64,000 nucleotides of DNA. It comes from Streptomyces sp. NBC_00237. Lineage in GTDB: Bacteria; Actinomycetota; Actinomycetes; Streptomycetales; Streptomycetaceae. The position numbers and the translations under genes were made by a program. Of this stretch, positions 33,594 to 44,600 are shown one piece after another. The stretch is taken from contig NZ_JAPEMT010000001.1 of NCBI RefSeq assembly GCF_026342435.1, positions 1,544,501-1,608,500 of the forward strand, given 5' to 3'. Below the pieces are notes generated by a model that ran no database searches, was not told the origin of the DNA, and saw nothing but the letters and a program-made list of their open reading frames with translations. Numbering within the stretch: the stretch's first letter is position 1; each line of letters opens with the position of its first letter.

Positions 33594-34634
33594 ATGGCAG
33601 TACTCGACCGCATCCGCACACCGAGCGGCACCACCACCACAGGCACGATCACAGGCACCACCACAGGCACGACCACGGCGACGGTACGCAGGAGTGTGGG
33701 TCTCGGCCTCCTGCTCGCCGCCGTCGCCACCGTCGTCTGGTCCGGCAGCTTCGTCACCTCGCGCGGTCTGCACGACTCCGTACCGCCGATTCAGGCCGCC
33801 TTCTGGCGCTGGATCGTCGCCTTGCTCGCCGTCGCTCCCTTCGCCGTGCGCGCGACCTGGCGGCAGCGCGCCGTGCTCCGCGAGCACCTCGGCTTCGTCG
33901 CCCTCGCCGCCCTGCTCGGCGTCACCGTCTACAACACCCTGGTCAACCAGGCCGGACTCGACACCCCCGCCGGAACCATGGGCATGATCATGGCCGCCTC
34001 GCCCGTCGTCATGGCGGTGTACGAGCGCCTGGGCGGACAGCGTCTCGGCGCCCGCCGTGTCGTCGGCATGCTGATCGCCTGCACCGGAGTGCTGCTCCTG
34101 GTGAGTAAGGGCTCACTCACCCTCGGTCTGTCGGCCGGTGCGTTCTGGATGATCGCCGCCGCCCTGTGCTTCGGCTCGTACAGCGCCCTGCTGCGCCGCA
34201 AGCCCGCGGAGATCGGCGGACTGGCCTTCCTCTTCAGCACGTTCGTCCTCGGGGCGCTGATGCTGGCGCCTGCGTACGGCATCAGCCTCGCCGTCCAGGG
34301 CGGCTTCGAGGTGCGCCCCGGCACCGTGGGCCCGCTCCTCTACGTCGGCGTCTTCTCCTCCGCCGTCGCCTTCTTCGCCTGGAACAAGGCGATCTCCCTC
34401 ATCGGCGCCGCCCGTGCGGGCATCGTCTACTACCTCCAGCCGGTGTGCGTGGCGCTGCTGTCGTACGCGGTGCTCGGCGAGGAGACCGGGCCGCTCCAGG
34501 TGCTGTGCACGGGGCTCATCCTGGGCGGCGTGGTGCTCGGGGCCACGACCGGCGCCACCGGAGGCACCCGGACCGCCCGTACCCCCCGTACCGCCCGGAC
34601 AACCCGGACCGCCCGGTTCAAGGGAGCCCGATAA
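33594..34634 (+). CDS. EamA/DMT-family exporter
   Basis: Membrane protein of 346 residues with ten spans in two EamA repeats (about 25-165 and 170-320), the drug/metabolite transporter fold; usually an amino-acid or metabolite exporter. Both ends carry translated micro-repeats: Thr-rich TTTTGTITGTTTGTTT at the start and RTART-type units at the end. ATG 33594 is preceded by GGGGG; a longer reading from 33534 begins within the regulatory region. It is followed after 10 bp by a LysR gene that probably controls it. Confidence 0.85.
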   Translation: MAVLDRIRTPSGTTTTGTITGTTTGTTTATVRRSVGLGLLLAAVATVVWSGSFVTSRGLHDSVPPIQAAFWRWIVALLAVAPFAVRATWRQRAVLREHLGFVALAALLGVTVYNTLVNQAGLDTPAGTMGMIMAASPVVMAVYERLGGQRLGARRVVGMLIACTGVLLLVSKGSLTLGLSAGAFWMIAAALCFGSYSALLRRKPAEIGGLAFLFSTFVLGALMLAPAYGISLAVQGGFEVRPGTVGPLLYVGVFSSAVAFFAWNKAISLIGAARAGIVYYLQPVCVALLSYAVLGEETGPLQVLCTGLILGGVVLGATTGATGGTRTARTPRTARTTRTARFKGAR

Positions 34635-34644
34635 GTTGCGGGTC

Positions 34645-35550
34645 ATGACCGAGTGGGACATCAAGAAGCTGCGCATCCTGCGGACCCTGCGCGAGAGGGG
34701 CACCGTGACGGCCACCGCCGAGGCGCTGCTGATGACGCCCTCAGCCGTCTCCCAGCAACTCTCCAACCTCGCCAAACAGCTCGACGTCACCCTCCTGGAG
34801 GCGCACGGCCGCCGGGTCCGCCTCACCGACGCGGCCCACCTCGTGCTCCGGCACGCGGAGGCGGTCTTCGCGCAACTGGAACGAGCGGACGCCGAGTTGG
34901 AGGGCTACGCGAAGGGCGACACGGGAGAGGTGCGGATCGGCGCCTTCTCGACGGCCGTGCCCGCCCTCGTCGTACCCGCCGTACGTCGCCTGCGTGTGAC
35001 GCATCCGGGCCTGGAGGTACGGGTGCGGGAGGCCGAGGCGGCAGAGGCGTATGACCTCCTCTCCGACGGCACCGTCGACCTCGCCCTCTCGCTCGCCGCG
35101 CACGCGCCCACCGCCCGAGACCCTCGGTTCGCCCGCATCCCGCTGCTCGCCGACCCCCTCGACGTGGCGCTCCCCACGCACCACCCCCTCGCCGCCGCCC
35201 CCGGCCTGCGGCTCGCGGACCTGTCCGGCGAAGCATGGATCTTCGGCGGCAGCGGTCCCTGGTCGGAGATCACCACCGCCGCCTGTGAGGCGGCCGGATT
35301 CGTGCCCGTACAGGCGCACAGCGCCGCCGGGTGGACCGCCATCCTGGCGATGGTCGAGGCGGGCATGGGCGTCGCCCTGGTACCCCGGATGGCCGCCGCC
35401 GAGCGCCGCACCGGTGTCGTCATGCGCGTACTGGAGGCCGACCGGCCCCGACGGCACGTGGTGGCCGCGGTGCGACGGGGCGCGGAGGACGGCCCCGCGG
35501 TGGGCCGGACGCTGGCGGCGCTGCGGACGGTCGCGGCCGAACGGGGCTGA
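34645..35550 (+). CDS. LysR-family transcriptional regulator
   Basis: Regulator of 301 residues. Winged helix-turn-helix at about 3-62 (TVTATAEALLMTPSAVSQQL is the recognition region) and a periplasmic-binding-type effector domain from about 90 (GEVRIGAFSTAVPALVVP). It is cotranscribed with the exporter, a common pairing in which the regulator senses the exported compound. The start could also be TTG 34636. The gene's last codons lie in a 35-bp tandem duplication. Confidence 0.88.
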   Translation: MTEWDIKKLRILRTLRERGTVTATAEALLMTPSAVSQQLSNLAKQLDVTLLEAHGRRVRLTDAAHLVLRHAEAVFAQLERADAELEGYAKGDTGEVRIGAFSTAVPALVVPAVRRLRVTHPGLEVRVREAEAAEAYDLLSDGTVDLALSLAAHAPTARDPRFARIPLLADPLDVALPTHHPLAAAPGLRLADLSGEAWIFGGSGPWSEITTAACEAAGFVPVQAHSAAGWTAILAMVEAGMGVALVPRMAAAERRTGVVMRVLEADRPRRHVVAAVRRGAEDGPAVGRTLAALRTVAAERG

Positions 35551-35612
35551 GAGGTGGGGAGCGGAACCCGCCCCCACGGGGCTGAGAGGTGAGGAGCGGA
35601 ACCCGCCCCCAC
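35543..35612. repeat. 35-bp tandem duplication across the LysR stop codon
   Basis: 35543-35577 and 35578-35612 differ at one base. The first copy contains the last codons and stop of the LysR gene (GGGGCTGA). The second lies wholly in the gap. Part of the unit (CTGAGAGGTGGG) occurs once more near 35658. Confidence 0.9.
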
Positions 35613-35688
35613 CTTTCAGTTCCGCTTCACAGCCTGTGCGGAAACTTTCGATGGACCTGAGAGGTGGGCGGGAGCCACAGTCGTACCC

Positions 35689-36816
35689 ATGACGACCAAC
35701 GAGAGCGACCCGCACGCCAACGACGCAGCCCCCTACGGCGGAGGCGACCCCTACGCCGACTACCGCGGTGCGGGCGACCTCCCGTTCACCGAGCTCGTCG
35801 ACCTCGCCGACCGTCGCCTCGGCGCCGGTGTCATCGCCGCCAACGACGAGTTCTTTGCCGAGCGCGAGAACCTCCTCATCCGCGAACGCGCCGTCTTCGA
35901 CCCGGAGCACTTCGGGCACAAGGGAAAGATCATGGACGGCTGGGAGACCCGCCGCCGCCGCGGCGTCGACGCCCAGCACCCCTTCCCCGAGGCCGAGGAC
36001 CACGACTGGGCGATCATCCGCCTCGGTGCCGCCGGAGTCATCCGGGGCATCATCGTCGACACCGCCCACTTCCGCGGCAACTACCCGCAGCGCGTCAGCA
36101 TCCAGGCGACCGCCGTCGAGGGCTCCCCGAGCCCCGAGCGGCTCCTCGCCGACGACGTGAAGTGGGAGGAGATCGTTCCCGTCACACCCGTCAGGGGCCA
36201 CGCGGCCAACGCGTTCGAGATCGACGTCGAGCGCCGCTTCACGCACGTGCGCCTGTGCCAGCACCCCGACGGCGGCGTCGCCCGCCTGCGCGTGCACGGC
36301 GAGGTCGTCCCGGACCCCGAGTGGCTCCAGCTCCTGGGCACCGTCGACCTCGTCGCCGTACAGAACGGCGGCACCTACGAGGACGCGTCGGACAAGTTCT
36401 ACTCGTCGCCGACGCAGATCATCCTGCCCGGCACCTCCCGCAAGATGGACGACGGCTGGGAGAACCGCCGCCGCCGGGTGCGCGACACCAACGACTGGGT
36501 GCGCTTCAAGCTCGTCGCCCAGGGCGCCGTCCGCGCCGTCGAGATCGACACCGCCTACCTCAAGGGCAACTCCGCCGGGTGGATCGCGCTCAGCGGCCGC
36601 AACGGCGACACCGGCGACTGGTTCGAGATCCTCCCCCGGACGAAGCTCCAGCCCGACACCCTGCACCGGTTCAAGCTCGCCGCGCAGGCCGTCGCCACCC
36701 ACGTGCGCCTCGACGCCTTCCCCGACGGCGGCGTCGCCCGCATGCGCCTGCACGGCACCGTCACCGAGCAGGGCCAGACCGAGCTCAAGGCCCGCTACGA
36801 GGACCTGAGCAACTAG
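35689..36816 (+). CDS. alc: Allantoicase
   Basis: Enzyme of 375 residues that hydrolyses allantoate to ureidoglycolate and urea in purine catabolism. It has two homologous allantoicase domains (about 25-200 and 215-370), each with a KxMDGWExRRRR motif and a DTxxxxGN motif (DTAHFRGN, DTAYLKGN). Full length. No allantoinase gene is adjacent. The upstream gap has GGAAACTTTCGATGG, sharing a half-site with the palindrome before the EamA gene, and it could also be read by the IclR-type allantoin regulator AllR. CACAGT lies 7 nt before the ATG, suggesting a leaderless mRNA. Confidence 0.93.
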   Translation: MTTNESDPHANDAAPYGGGDPYADYRGAGDLPFTELVDLADRRLGAGVIAANDEFFAERENLLIRERAVFDPEHFGHKGKIMDGWETRRRRGVDAQHPFPEAEDHDWAIIRLGAAGVIRGIIVDTAHFRGNYPQRVSIQATAVEGSPSPERLLADDVKWEEIVPVTPVRGHAANAFEIDVERRFTHVRLCQHPDGGVARLRVHGEVVPDPEWLQLLGTVDLVAVQNGGTYEDASDKFYSSPTQIILPGTSRKMDDGWENRRRRVRDTNDWVRFKLVAQGAVRAVEIDTAYLKGNSAGWIALSGRNGDTGDWFEILPRTKLQPDTLHRFKLAAQAVATHVRLDAFPDGGVARMRLHGTVTEQGQTELKARYEDLSN

Positions 36817-36829
36817 CGCACCAGACTCC

Positions 36830-36909
36830 GTGCGTGCGGTGGACAGCGGTCCCGCACGCACGGGAACAACAGAGGGCCCCGGCGCACACCCACCCGCGCC
36901 GGGGCCCTC
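36830..36909. terminator. Double hairpin between alc and pepN
   Basis: GTGCGTGCGG (36830-36839) pairs with CCGCACGCAC (36852-36861), and 36872-36885 pairs exactly over 14 bp with 36896-36909 around a 10-nt loop. The genes converge here, so both stems may act on both strands. Confidence 0.8.
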
Positions 36910-36932
36910 CGCCATGTCATGGCGACATGGTG

Positions 36933-39509
36933 TTACGCACCGGCAGCCTCGTCCGCTGCCTGCGCCTTGAGCGCACGCTCAACACCCGACCGCGACTCCG
37001 ACACCAGCCGCCGCAGCGCCGCACTCGGCTCCGCCGACGCCAGCCAGGTGTCCGTCGCGTCCAGCGTCTCCTGCGACACCTGGAGCGCGGGGTACAGGCC
37101 CACCGCGATCTGCTGCGCGATCTCGTGCGAACGCGAGTCCCACACGCCCTTGACCGCCGCGAAGTACTTCTCCGTGTACGGGGCGAGCAGCTCGCGCTGA
37201 TCCGTCTGCACGAAGCCGCCGATGACCGCCTCCTGGAGGGAGTTGGTCAGCTCGTCGGACTCCACGACCGACGCCCACGCCTCCGCCTTCGCCTGAGCCG
37301 TCGGACGCGCCGCACGGGCCGAGGCCGCGTGCTGCTGGCCGGCCGAGGTGTTGTCGCGCTCCAGCTCCGCCGCGATCTCGTCCTCGTCGACGACGCCCAC
37401 GGCCGCCAGACGGTTCACGAACGCCCAGCGCAGGTCGGTGTCGACGGCCAGGCCCTCGACCGACTCCGAGCCCTCCAGGAGCCCGCGCAGCAGGTCCAGC
37501 TGCTGCGGCGTGCGCGCGGTCGCGGCGAACGCGCGCGCCCAAGCGAGCTGGTGGTCGCTGCCCGGCTCGGCGGACGCCAGGTGCGCCCGGGTCGCCTCGG
37601 TCCACTGCGTCAGACCGGCCTCGCGCCAGGACGGCGCCGAGTACAGGTCCAGCGCCAGCTTCACCTGACGGTGCAGCGACTGCACGACGCCGATGTCCGA
37701 CTCCTTGGAGATGCCGGACAGCACCAGGGACAGGTAGTCACGGGTGGCGAGTTCGCCGTCGCGCGTCATGTCCCACGCGGACGCCCAGCACAGGGCGCGC
37801 GGCAGCGACTCGGTGAAGTCGCCCAGGTGCTCGGTGACGAAGGCCAGCGACGCCTCGTCCAGGCGCACCTTCGCGTACGACAGGTCGTCGTCGTTGAGCA
37901 GCACGACGGCGGGACGCGCGCGGCCCACCAGGGCGTCCACGGCGGTCAGTTCGCCGTCGACGTCCAGCTCGACGCGGTCGGTGCGCACGAGCTTGCCCGC
38001 GCCGTCCAGGTCGTACAGGCCGATCGCGATGCGGTGCGGACGCAGCGTCGGGACGCCCTTTGCACCGGTCGGCAGCGCGGGAGCCTCCTGCTTCACCGCG
38101 AAGGCGGTGACGACGCCGTCGGCGTCCGTCTCGATCTCCGGGCGCAGGATGTTGATCCCGGCCGTCTGGAGCCACTTCTGCGACCACGTCTTGAGGTCGC
38201 GGCCACTGGTCTGCTCCAAGGCGCCCAGCAGGTCGCTCAGCTGCGTGTTGCCGAAGGCGTGCGCCTTGAAGTACGCCTGCACGCCCGCGAAGAACTCGTC
38301 CATGCCCACGTACGCCACAAGCTGCTTCAGGACCGACGCGCCCTTGGCGTACGTGATGCCGTCGAAGTTGACCAGCACGTCGTCCAGGTCACGGATGTCG
38401 GCCATGATCGGGTGCGTCGAGGGAAGCTGGTCCTGGCGGTACGCCCACGTCTTCATGGAGTTCGCGAACGTCGTCCAGGAGTGCGGCCACTTCGAGCCCT
38501 CGGCGTACGCCTGGCAGGCGATCGAGGTGTACGTGGCGAACGACTCGTTCAGCCACAGGTCGTTCCACCACTCCATCGTGACGAGGTCGCCGAACCACAT
38601 GTGGGCGAGCTCGTGCAGGATCGTCTCGGCGCGCGTCTCGTACGCGGCGTCCGTGACCTTCGAGCGGAACACGTACTGGTCGCGGATGGTGACCGCGCCC
38701 GCGTTCTCCATCGCGCCCGCGTTGAACTCCGGCACGAAGAGCTGGTCGTACTTCGCGAACGGGTAGTCGTAGTCGAACTTCTCCTGGAACCAGTCGAAGC
38801 CCTGCCGCGTGACGGCGAAGATGTCGTCCGCGTCCAGGTGCTCGGCCAGCGACGGACGGCAGTAGATGCCCAGCGGCACGCGCTGCCCGTCCTTGCCCTC
38901 GTACACCGAGTGCACCGCGTGGTACGGGCCGACGATCAGAGCGGTGATGTACGTGGAAATGCGCGGCGTCGGCTCGAAGGTCCAGACGTCGTCCTTCGGC
39001 TCCGGCGTCGGCGAGTTCGAGATCACGGTCCAGCCCGTCGGGGCCTTCACGGTGAACTGGAAGGTCGCCTTCAGGTCGGGCTGCTCGAACGACGCGAACA
39101 CCCGCCGCGCGTCCGGCACCTCGAACTGCGTGTACAGATAAGCCTGCTCGTCGACCGGGTCCACGAAGCGGTGCAGACCCTCACCGGTGTTGGTGTACGC
39201 GCAGTCCGCGACGACCTTCAGTTCGTTGGCCCCGCCGCGCAGCGACGGAAGCGCGATGCGCGATGCGGCGAAGACCGCCTTCGCATCCAGTGCCTCACCG
39301 TTCAGCACGACCTCGTGCACGGTCGGCGCGACCAGGTCGATGAAGCTGGCGGCCCCGTCCTCGGCGGACTCGAAGCGCACCGTGGTCACCGAGCGGTACG
39401 TACCGCCCTCCTGCGCACCACTGAGGTCGAGCTCGACCTCGTACGCATCAACCGTGAGCAGCCGCGCGCGCTCCTGCGCTTCTTCGCGGGTCAGATTGGT
39501 ACCGGGCAC
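36933..39509 (-). CDS. pepN: Aminopeptidase N (first paralogue)
   Basis: Zinc metallopeptidase of family M1, 858 residues, the size of S. lividans PepN; it removes N-terminal residues from peptides in the cytoplasm. GAMEN (exopeptidase motif) and HELAHMWFGDL with the downstream NESFA glutamate (HExxH-18-E) lie near residues 265-330. The GTG at 39509 is chosen for GAGGAG 8 nt upstream; the longer reading to 39623 has no such site. A second pepN lies at 47067-49634. Confidence 0.93.
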   Translation of the reverse strand: MPGTNLTREEAQERARLLTVDAYEVELDLSGAQEGGTYRSVTTVRFESAEDGAASFIDLVAPTVHEVVLNGEALDAKAVFAASRIALPSLRGGANELKVVADCAYTNTGEGLHRFVDPVDEQAYLYTQFEVPDARRVFASFEQPDLKATFQFTVKAPTGWTVISNSPTPEPKDDVWTFEPTPRISTYITALIVGPYHAVHSVYEGKDGQRVPLGIYCRPSLAEHLDADDIFAVTRQGFDWFQEKFDYDYPFAKYDQLFVPEFNAGAMENAGAVTIRDQYVFRSKVTDAAYETRAETILHELAHMWFGDLVTMEWWNDLWLNESFATYTSIACQAYAEGSKWPHSWTTFANSMKTWAYRQDQLPSTHPIMADIRDLDDVLVNFDGITYAKGASVLKQLVAYVGMDEFFAGVQAYFKAHAFGNTQLSDLLGALEQTSGRDLKTWSQKWLQTAGINILRPEIETDADGVVTAFAVKQEAPALPTGAKGVPTLRPHRIAIGLYDLDGAGKLVRTDRVELDVDGELTAVDALVGRARPAVVLLNDDDLSYAKVRLDEASLAFVTEHLGDFTESLPRALCWASAWDMTRDGELATRDYLSLVLSGISKESDIGVVQSLHRQVKLALDLYSAPSWREAGLTQWTEATRAHLASAEPGSDHQLAWARAFAATARTPQQLDLLRGLLEGSESVEGLAVDTDLRWAFVNRLAAVGVVDEDEIAAELERDNTSAGQQHAASARAARPTAQAKAEAWASVVESDELTNSLQEAVIGGFVQTDQRELLAPYTEKYFAAVKGVWDSRSHEIAQQIAVGLYPALQVSQETLDATDTWLASAEPSAALRRLVSESRSGVERALKAQAADEAAGA

Positions 39510-39608
39510 CCTGTCATCTCCTCGGATCGTGACGTTCTGGGCCATCCTTCCACGGCGCGGGGCCCTGTCGGCAGTGAGATTTACGGTCGGACCCAGCACA
39601 GACGAGAA

Positions 39609-39646
39609 GGGGCGGTGACACACGGTCCCCCCGGTGTCACCGCCCC
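39609..39646. terminator. asd terminator hairpin
   Basis: GGGGCGGTGACAC (39609-39621) pairs exactly with GTGTCACCGCCCC (39634-39646), 13 bp with a 12-nt loop. It lies 18 bp after the asd stop and ahead of pepN on the same strand. Confidence 0.8.
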
Positions 39647-39663
39647 GTGAGTTGCGGGATGGG

Positions 39664-40701
<1,038 letters not shown>

Positions 40702-40894
40702 TCAGTCCTTTGCGTGTGCAGGCATGACGACCTGCGGCGATGGCACCCATGATGCGGGAGGTGCCGTCCGGCTTGTCCAATCGATTGTCCGAGGGACGGA
40801 CCGAGGCACCGTGAAGTGTCCGCAGAGCGGACAGCGGGCACCGGATTTCCCGAACCACCGGACACAGGACCCCTGCCCCCTTCATGCTCTGGCC

Positions 40895-41596
40895 ATGACT
40901 GTGACAAAGAACAAGTGGGAACCGACCCACGGCGACCCCTACCGGCCGGTGCCCTACACCCCCGCCCGGATGGACGCGGCCGAATCCCTGGCCCGCGCCG
41001 CCGAGCTGCGCACCCGCATGGACGAGCGCCGCACGGTCCGCCAGTTCTCCACGGACCCCGTCCCCGACCAGGTCGTCCGCGACGCCATCGCCTGCGGTGC
41101 CACCGCCCCCTCCGGCGCCCACCAGCAGCCCTGGACCTTCGTCCTGGTCAAGGACCCGGACGTACGCCGCCGGATACGCGAGGCCGCCGAGGAGGAGGAG
41201 CAGATCTCCTACGAGGGCAGGCTCGGCGAGGAGTGGCTCGACGCCCTGCGCCCGCTCGGCACCGACGAGGTGAAACCCCACCTCACCGACGCCCCCGCCC
41301 TGATCGTCGTCTTCCAGCAGCGCTACTGGCTCGCCGAGGACGGCACCAAGCGCAAGCACTACTACGTCGACGAGTCGGTCGGCATCGCGGTGGGCATGCT
41401 CCTGTCCGCCCTCCACCTCTCCGGCCTCGCCGCCCTCATCCACACCCCGAGTCCCATGCGCTTCCTGGCCGAGGTGCTGGGCCGCCCGGTCAACGAGAAG
41501 GCGTTCGCGGTGATCCCGGTCGGCTACCCGGCGGACGACTGCCAGGTCCCCGACCTGGTCCGCAAGTCCCTCGACCAGGTCATGGTCGAGATCTAG
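40895..41596 (+). CDS. Nitroreductase-family FMN oxidoreductase
   Basis: Flavoprotein of 233 residues with the nitroreductase fold: ERRTVRQFS at the N-terminal FMN contact, PSGAHQQPWTFVLV, and GIAVGMLLSALHLSGLAAL. The sequence is closer to the deiodinase/BluB-like branch than to classical NfsB. The substrate is unknown. CATGCT ends 6 nt before the ATG and there is no Shine-Dalgarno, so it is probably leaderless. Divergent from asd; a CAATCGATTG palindrome lies in between at 40778-40787. Confidence 0.85.
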   Translation: MTVTKNKWEPTHGDPYRPVPYTPARMDAAESLARAAELRTRMDERRTVRQFSTDPVPDQVVRDAIACGATAPSGAHQQPWTFVLVKDPDVRRRIREAAEEEEQISYEGRLGEEWLDALRPLGTDEVKPHLTDAPALIVVFQQRYWLAEDGTKRKHYYVDESVGIAVGMLLSALHLSGLAALIHTPSPMRFLAEVLGRPVNEKAFAVIPVGYPADDCQVPDLVRKSLDQVMVEI

Positions 41597-41612
41597 CAGG
41601 GGGTAAGAGCAA

Positions 41613-41643
41613 GGGGCGGGCCGGAGACTTCCCGGCCCGCCCC
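41613..41643. terminator. Bidirectional hairpin terminator
   Basis: GGGGCGGGCCGG (41613-41624) pairs exactly with CCGGCCCGCCCC (41632-41643), 7-nt loop, between the convergent nitroreductase and subtilase genes. Confidence 0.82.
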
Positions 41644-41668
41644 TCACGCGTACAAGAAGATCAGTCCG

Positions 41669-44600
41669 TTACTGGACGACCTTCTCGATCTGCACGCTGC
41701 CGGTGCCCGCGACCGTGCCGCGTGCGTTCAGCAGCTGCACCTCGCCGAAGAACTGGCGCCCTTCCGGCGCCGCGCCCCCGACGTTCACCGACGCCGTGAC
41801 CTGGGCGGACGCGCCGTTGGCGAGCTCCACCTGCTTCGTCTCGTCGGCGGTGACACTACCGAGCGACGCCGCGAAGAACACGTCGCGGTAGTCGTACGTG
41901 GTGGTGCCGGCCGGGATCGAGTAGCCGTCCACGACGATCGTGTACGTACCGGCGGCGGGCTTGAGCAGGCTGACGGCCTCCTCGGAGTCGCCGTCGGCGG
42001 CCTTGCCGACCTCCTTGCCGTCCTTGAGGACCACCAGGTCCAGGTCGGCCTTGGCGTCGGAGACCTTGCCGATGGCGACGTCGAGGCGCTCGGCGCCCTC
42101 GCCCAGGACGACCGTGGTCTCCTGCGTCTCACCCTGCTTGATGGTCGGCTTGGCGACCTTCGCGGAGCCCAGCGAGCCGCCCTTCAGCTTGCCGGTGAGC
42201 GCGCCGAAGTTGTTGGTGACCTTCCACTCGACGGGGGCCGGAGTGCCGACCTTCGCCTCGGGGACGACCTTGACGGCCGGGTCGAAGCCCGCGCCCAGCA
42301 GCGTCACGTCCAGCGTGTACGGGTTGTCCAGCAGCGGCGACGTACGGCGCGACTCGACCTCGATCTCCCAGACGCCCGCAGCCGGCTCCTTGTAGGAGCG
42401 GACGTCGGGGCGGCAGGTGTTGGCCGGGTTGTTGTAGTTCGGGTAGCAGTTCGTCGTCGACGTCGGGTCGGACGGCACACCGTACGGGTGGATCGAGATG
42501 AACCGGGTCTGGCTGCCCGCCGCGAGTCCGCCGAGTGCGACCTCCAGGTTCTTCGCGCCCGCCGGGACGTTCACGAAGTACGAGGTGGAGGCGTTGCGCG
42601 TTGCCGTACCCGACTTCTTCAGCGTGTATCCGGGCTTCGCCACCTCGTCGGCGGCGACGACGGTGGTGAGGATCTGCTTGTCGATGCCCTCGGTGGCCTT
42701 GTCGGACACCTCCAGGACGGCGCTGTGGATGCCGCCGGTGCGGGGCTGCGCGGAGACCTTCACGGTGACCGGCGTGTTCAGCGGAAGCTTCACGACGTCG
42801 TTGCCGACGACCTTGAAGGTGCCGTTGTTGTTCTCGAAGTGCAGCTCGTGCCGGACGTCACCGGCCGGACCCGAGGTACGGGTGATCGTGATGTCGTACG
42901 TCTTCTTCTGACCGGCCTTCAGGCCGCCCTCACGGTCGTACAGACCGGTGCCGAAGCCGGGCGTCTTGAGCGCCTGTTCCATCGCGGTGTCGACCGGGGC
43001 CTTCACCGTGTACTCGTGCGCGGTGGCGCCCTTCTTCAGGGACTTCCACGCGTCGACGACGTTGATGAGACCGGCACCCTGCTCGTGCGCCTGCGCGCCC
43101 TTGATGCGGTCGGCCTGACTGATCAGCGCGGTGCGCAGCTTCGCCGGGGTCAGGTCCAGCTTGGCCTGCTTGGCGGCCGAGATCAGCAGCGCCGAGGCGC
43201 CCGCCGCCTGCGGGGAGGCCATCGAGGTGCCCTGGAGCATCTGGTAACCGGCCGGGAGCGGGTAGCCCGCCTCGGCGACCGGGCCGCCGGGCAGCCAGGT
43301 CTGGGTGGTGTTGATCGCCGAACCGGGCGCAGTGATCGTCGGCGCGAAGCCGCCGTCCTCACGCGGGCCCCGGGAGGAGAACGGCATCATCGCGTACGCG
43401 GACTTCACCGCGGAGCCGTAGTTGGCCGCCCAGGTCTCCTTGGAGATGGACGCGCCGACCGAGATCACCTTGTCGGCCAGACCGGGGTCGCCGATGGTGT
43501 TGGTGCCCGGGCCGCTGTTGCCGGCCGAGATGACCAGCTGCACGCCATAGGTGTCGATCAGGCGGGTGTAGAGCTCGGCGCGGGCGTTGTTGCCGTCGTT
43601 GAGCGCGGGCAGACCGCCGATCGACATGTTGACGATGTCCACGCCGCGGTTCTTGACCAGGTCGGTCATGCCTTCGGTCAGCGCGATGTTGGTGCAGCCG
43701 CCGTCCCAGGTGCAGGCACGGGAGGACACGAGCTTCGCACCCGGGGCCGCGCCGTTCATCTTGCCGCCGAAGAGCTTGTTGGCGGCGGTGATGCCTGCGA
43801 CGTGGGTGCCGTGCTCACTCTCGATGAGCCCGATGTTGACGAAGTCGGCCTTGGCACCGGCCTGGTTGTAGACGACGTCCTTGCGGAACTCGACCACGAA
43901 GGGGACCTGCTCGACGACGTCCGTCGCCGGGTTGTCCTTGCCGAAGTAGCCGACCTGGAACTTGTCCTTGTACGGCGTCATCGCGGTCTCGTCGGCGAAG
44001 TCGCCGTCGTTGTCGAGGTCCACCCGGACGGTCCCGGCAGCCTGGTCGTACAGCACGCCCCAGACGTCGGTGGTGTCGCCGTCGCGGTTCAGGTCGCCCT
44101 TGGCGTCGCCGCCGGCGGTGGAGTTCTCACGGAAGAGGTTGAACTTGTACGTGCCCTCGGGCGCCGTCCAGGTCCGGCCGCCGGCCGTGAAGGTCGGGCC
44201 CTTGACCTCGGTGATCATCGGACGCCAGGTCAGGTCGCCGTCGGCCACCGGGTCCGTCGCCGTCACCCAGTCGACGATCTTGCGCTCGCCGGTGGTGGTC
44301 TTCTGGAGCGCCGGGTGACCGAGGTCGACGCCCGAGTCCAGGATGCCGATGGTGACGCCGCGCCCGTCCGCCGTCGGGTTCTTCTTCACGAAGTCGACGG
44401 CGCCGGTCTCGAAGGACGGGTTGTACGGGTTCTCGGCGGGGGTGTCCTTCCCCGGTGCCGGGTACGAGCCCACAGCCGCCTTGGCGGCGCCCTGGGCGCG
44501 GTCGCCGGACGGTGTCGGGTCGTCGAGCTTGATCTCCTGCTTGAGGTCGATCGCGTGGACGCTGGAGAGCTTCGCGGCCGACTTCAGCGCGGCTTCGGCC

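Noticed and set aside
40778..40787. CAATCGATTG palindrome between asd and the nitroreductase
   Set aside because: Only 10 bp with no longer symmetry and no second copy seen; too short to call an operator.
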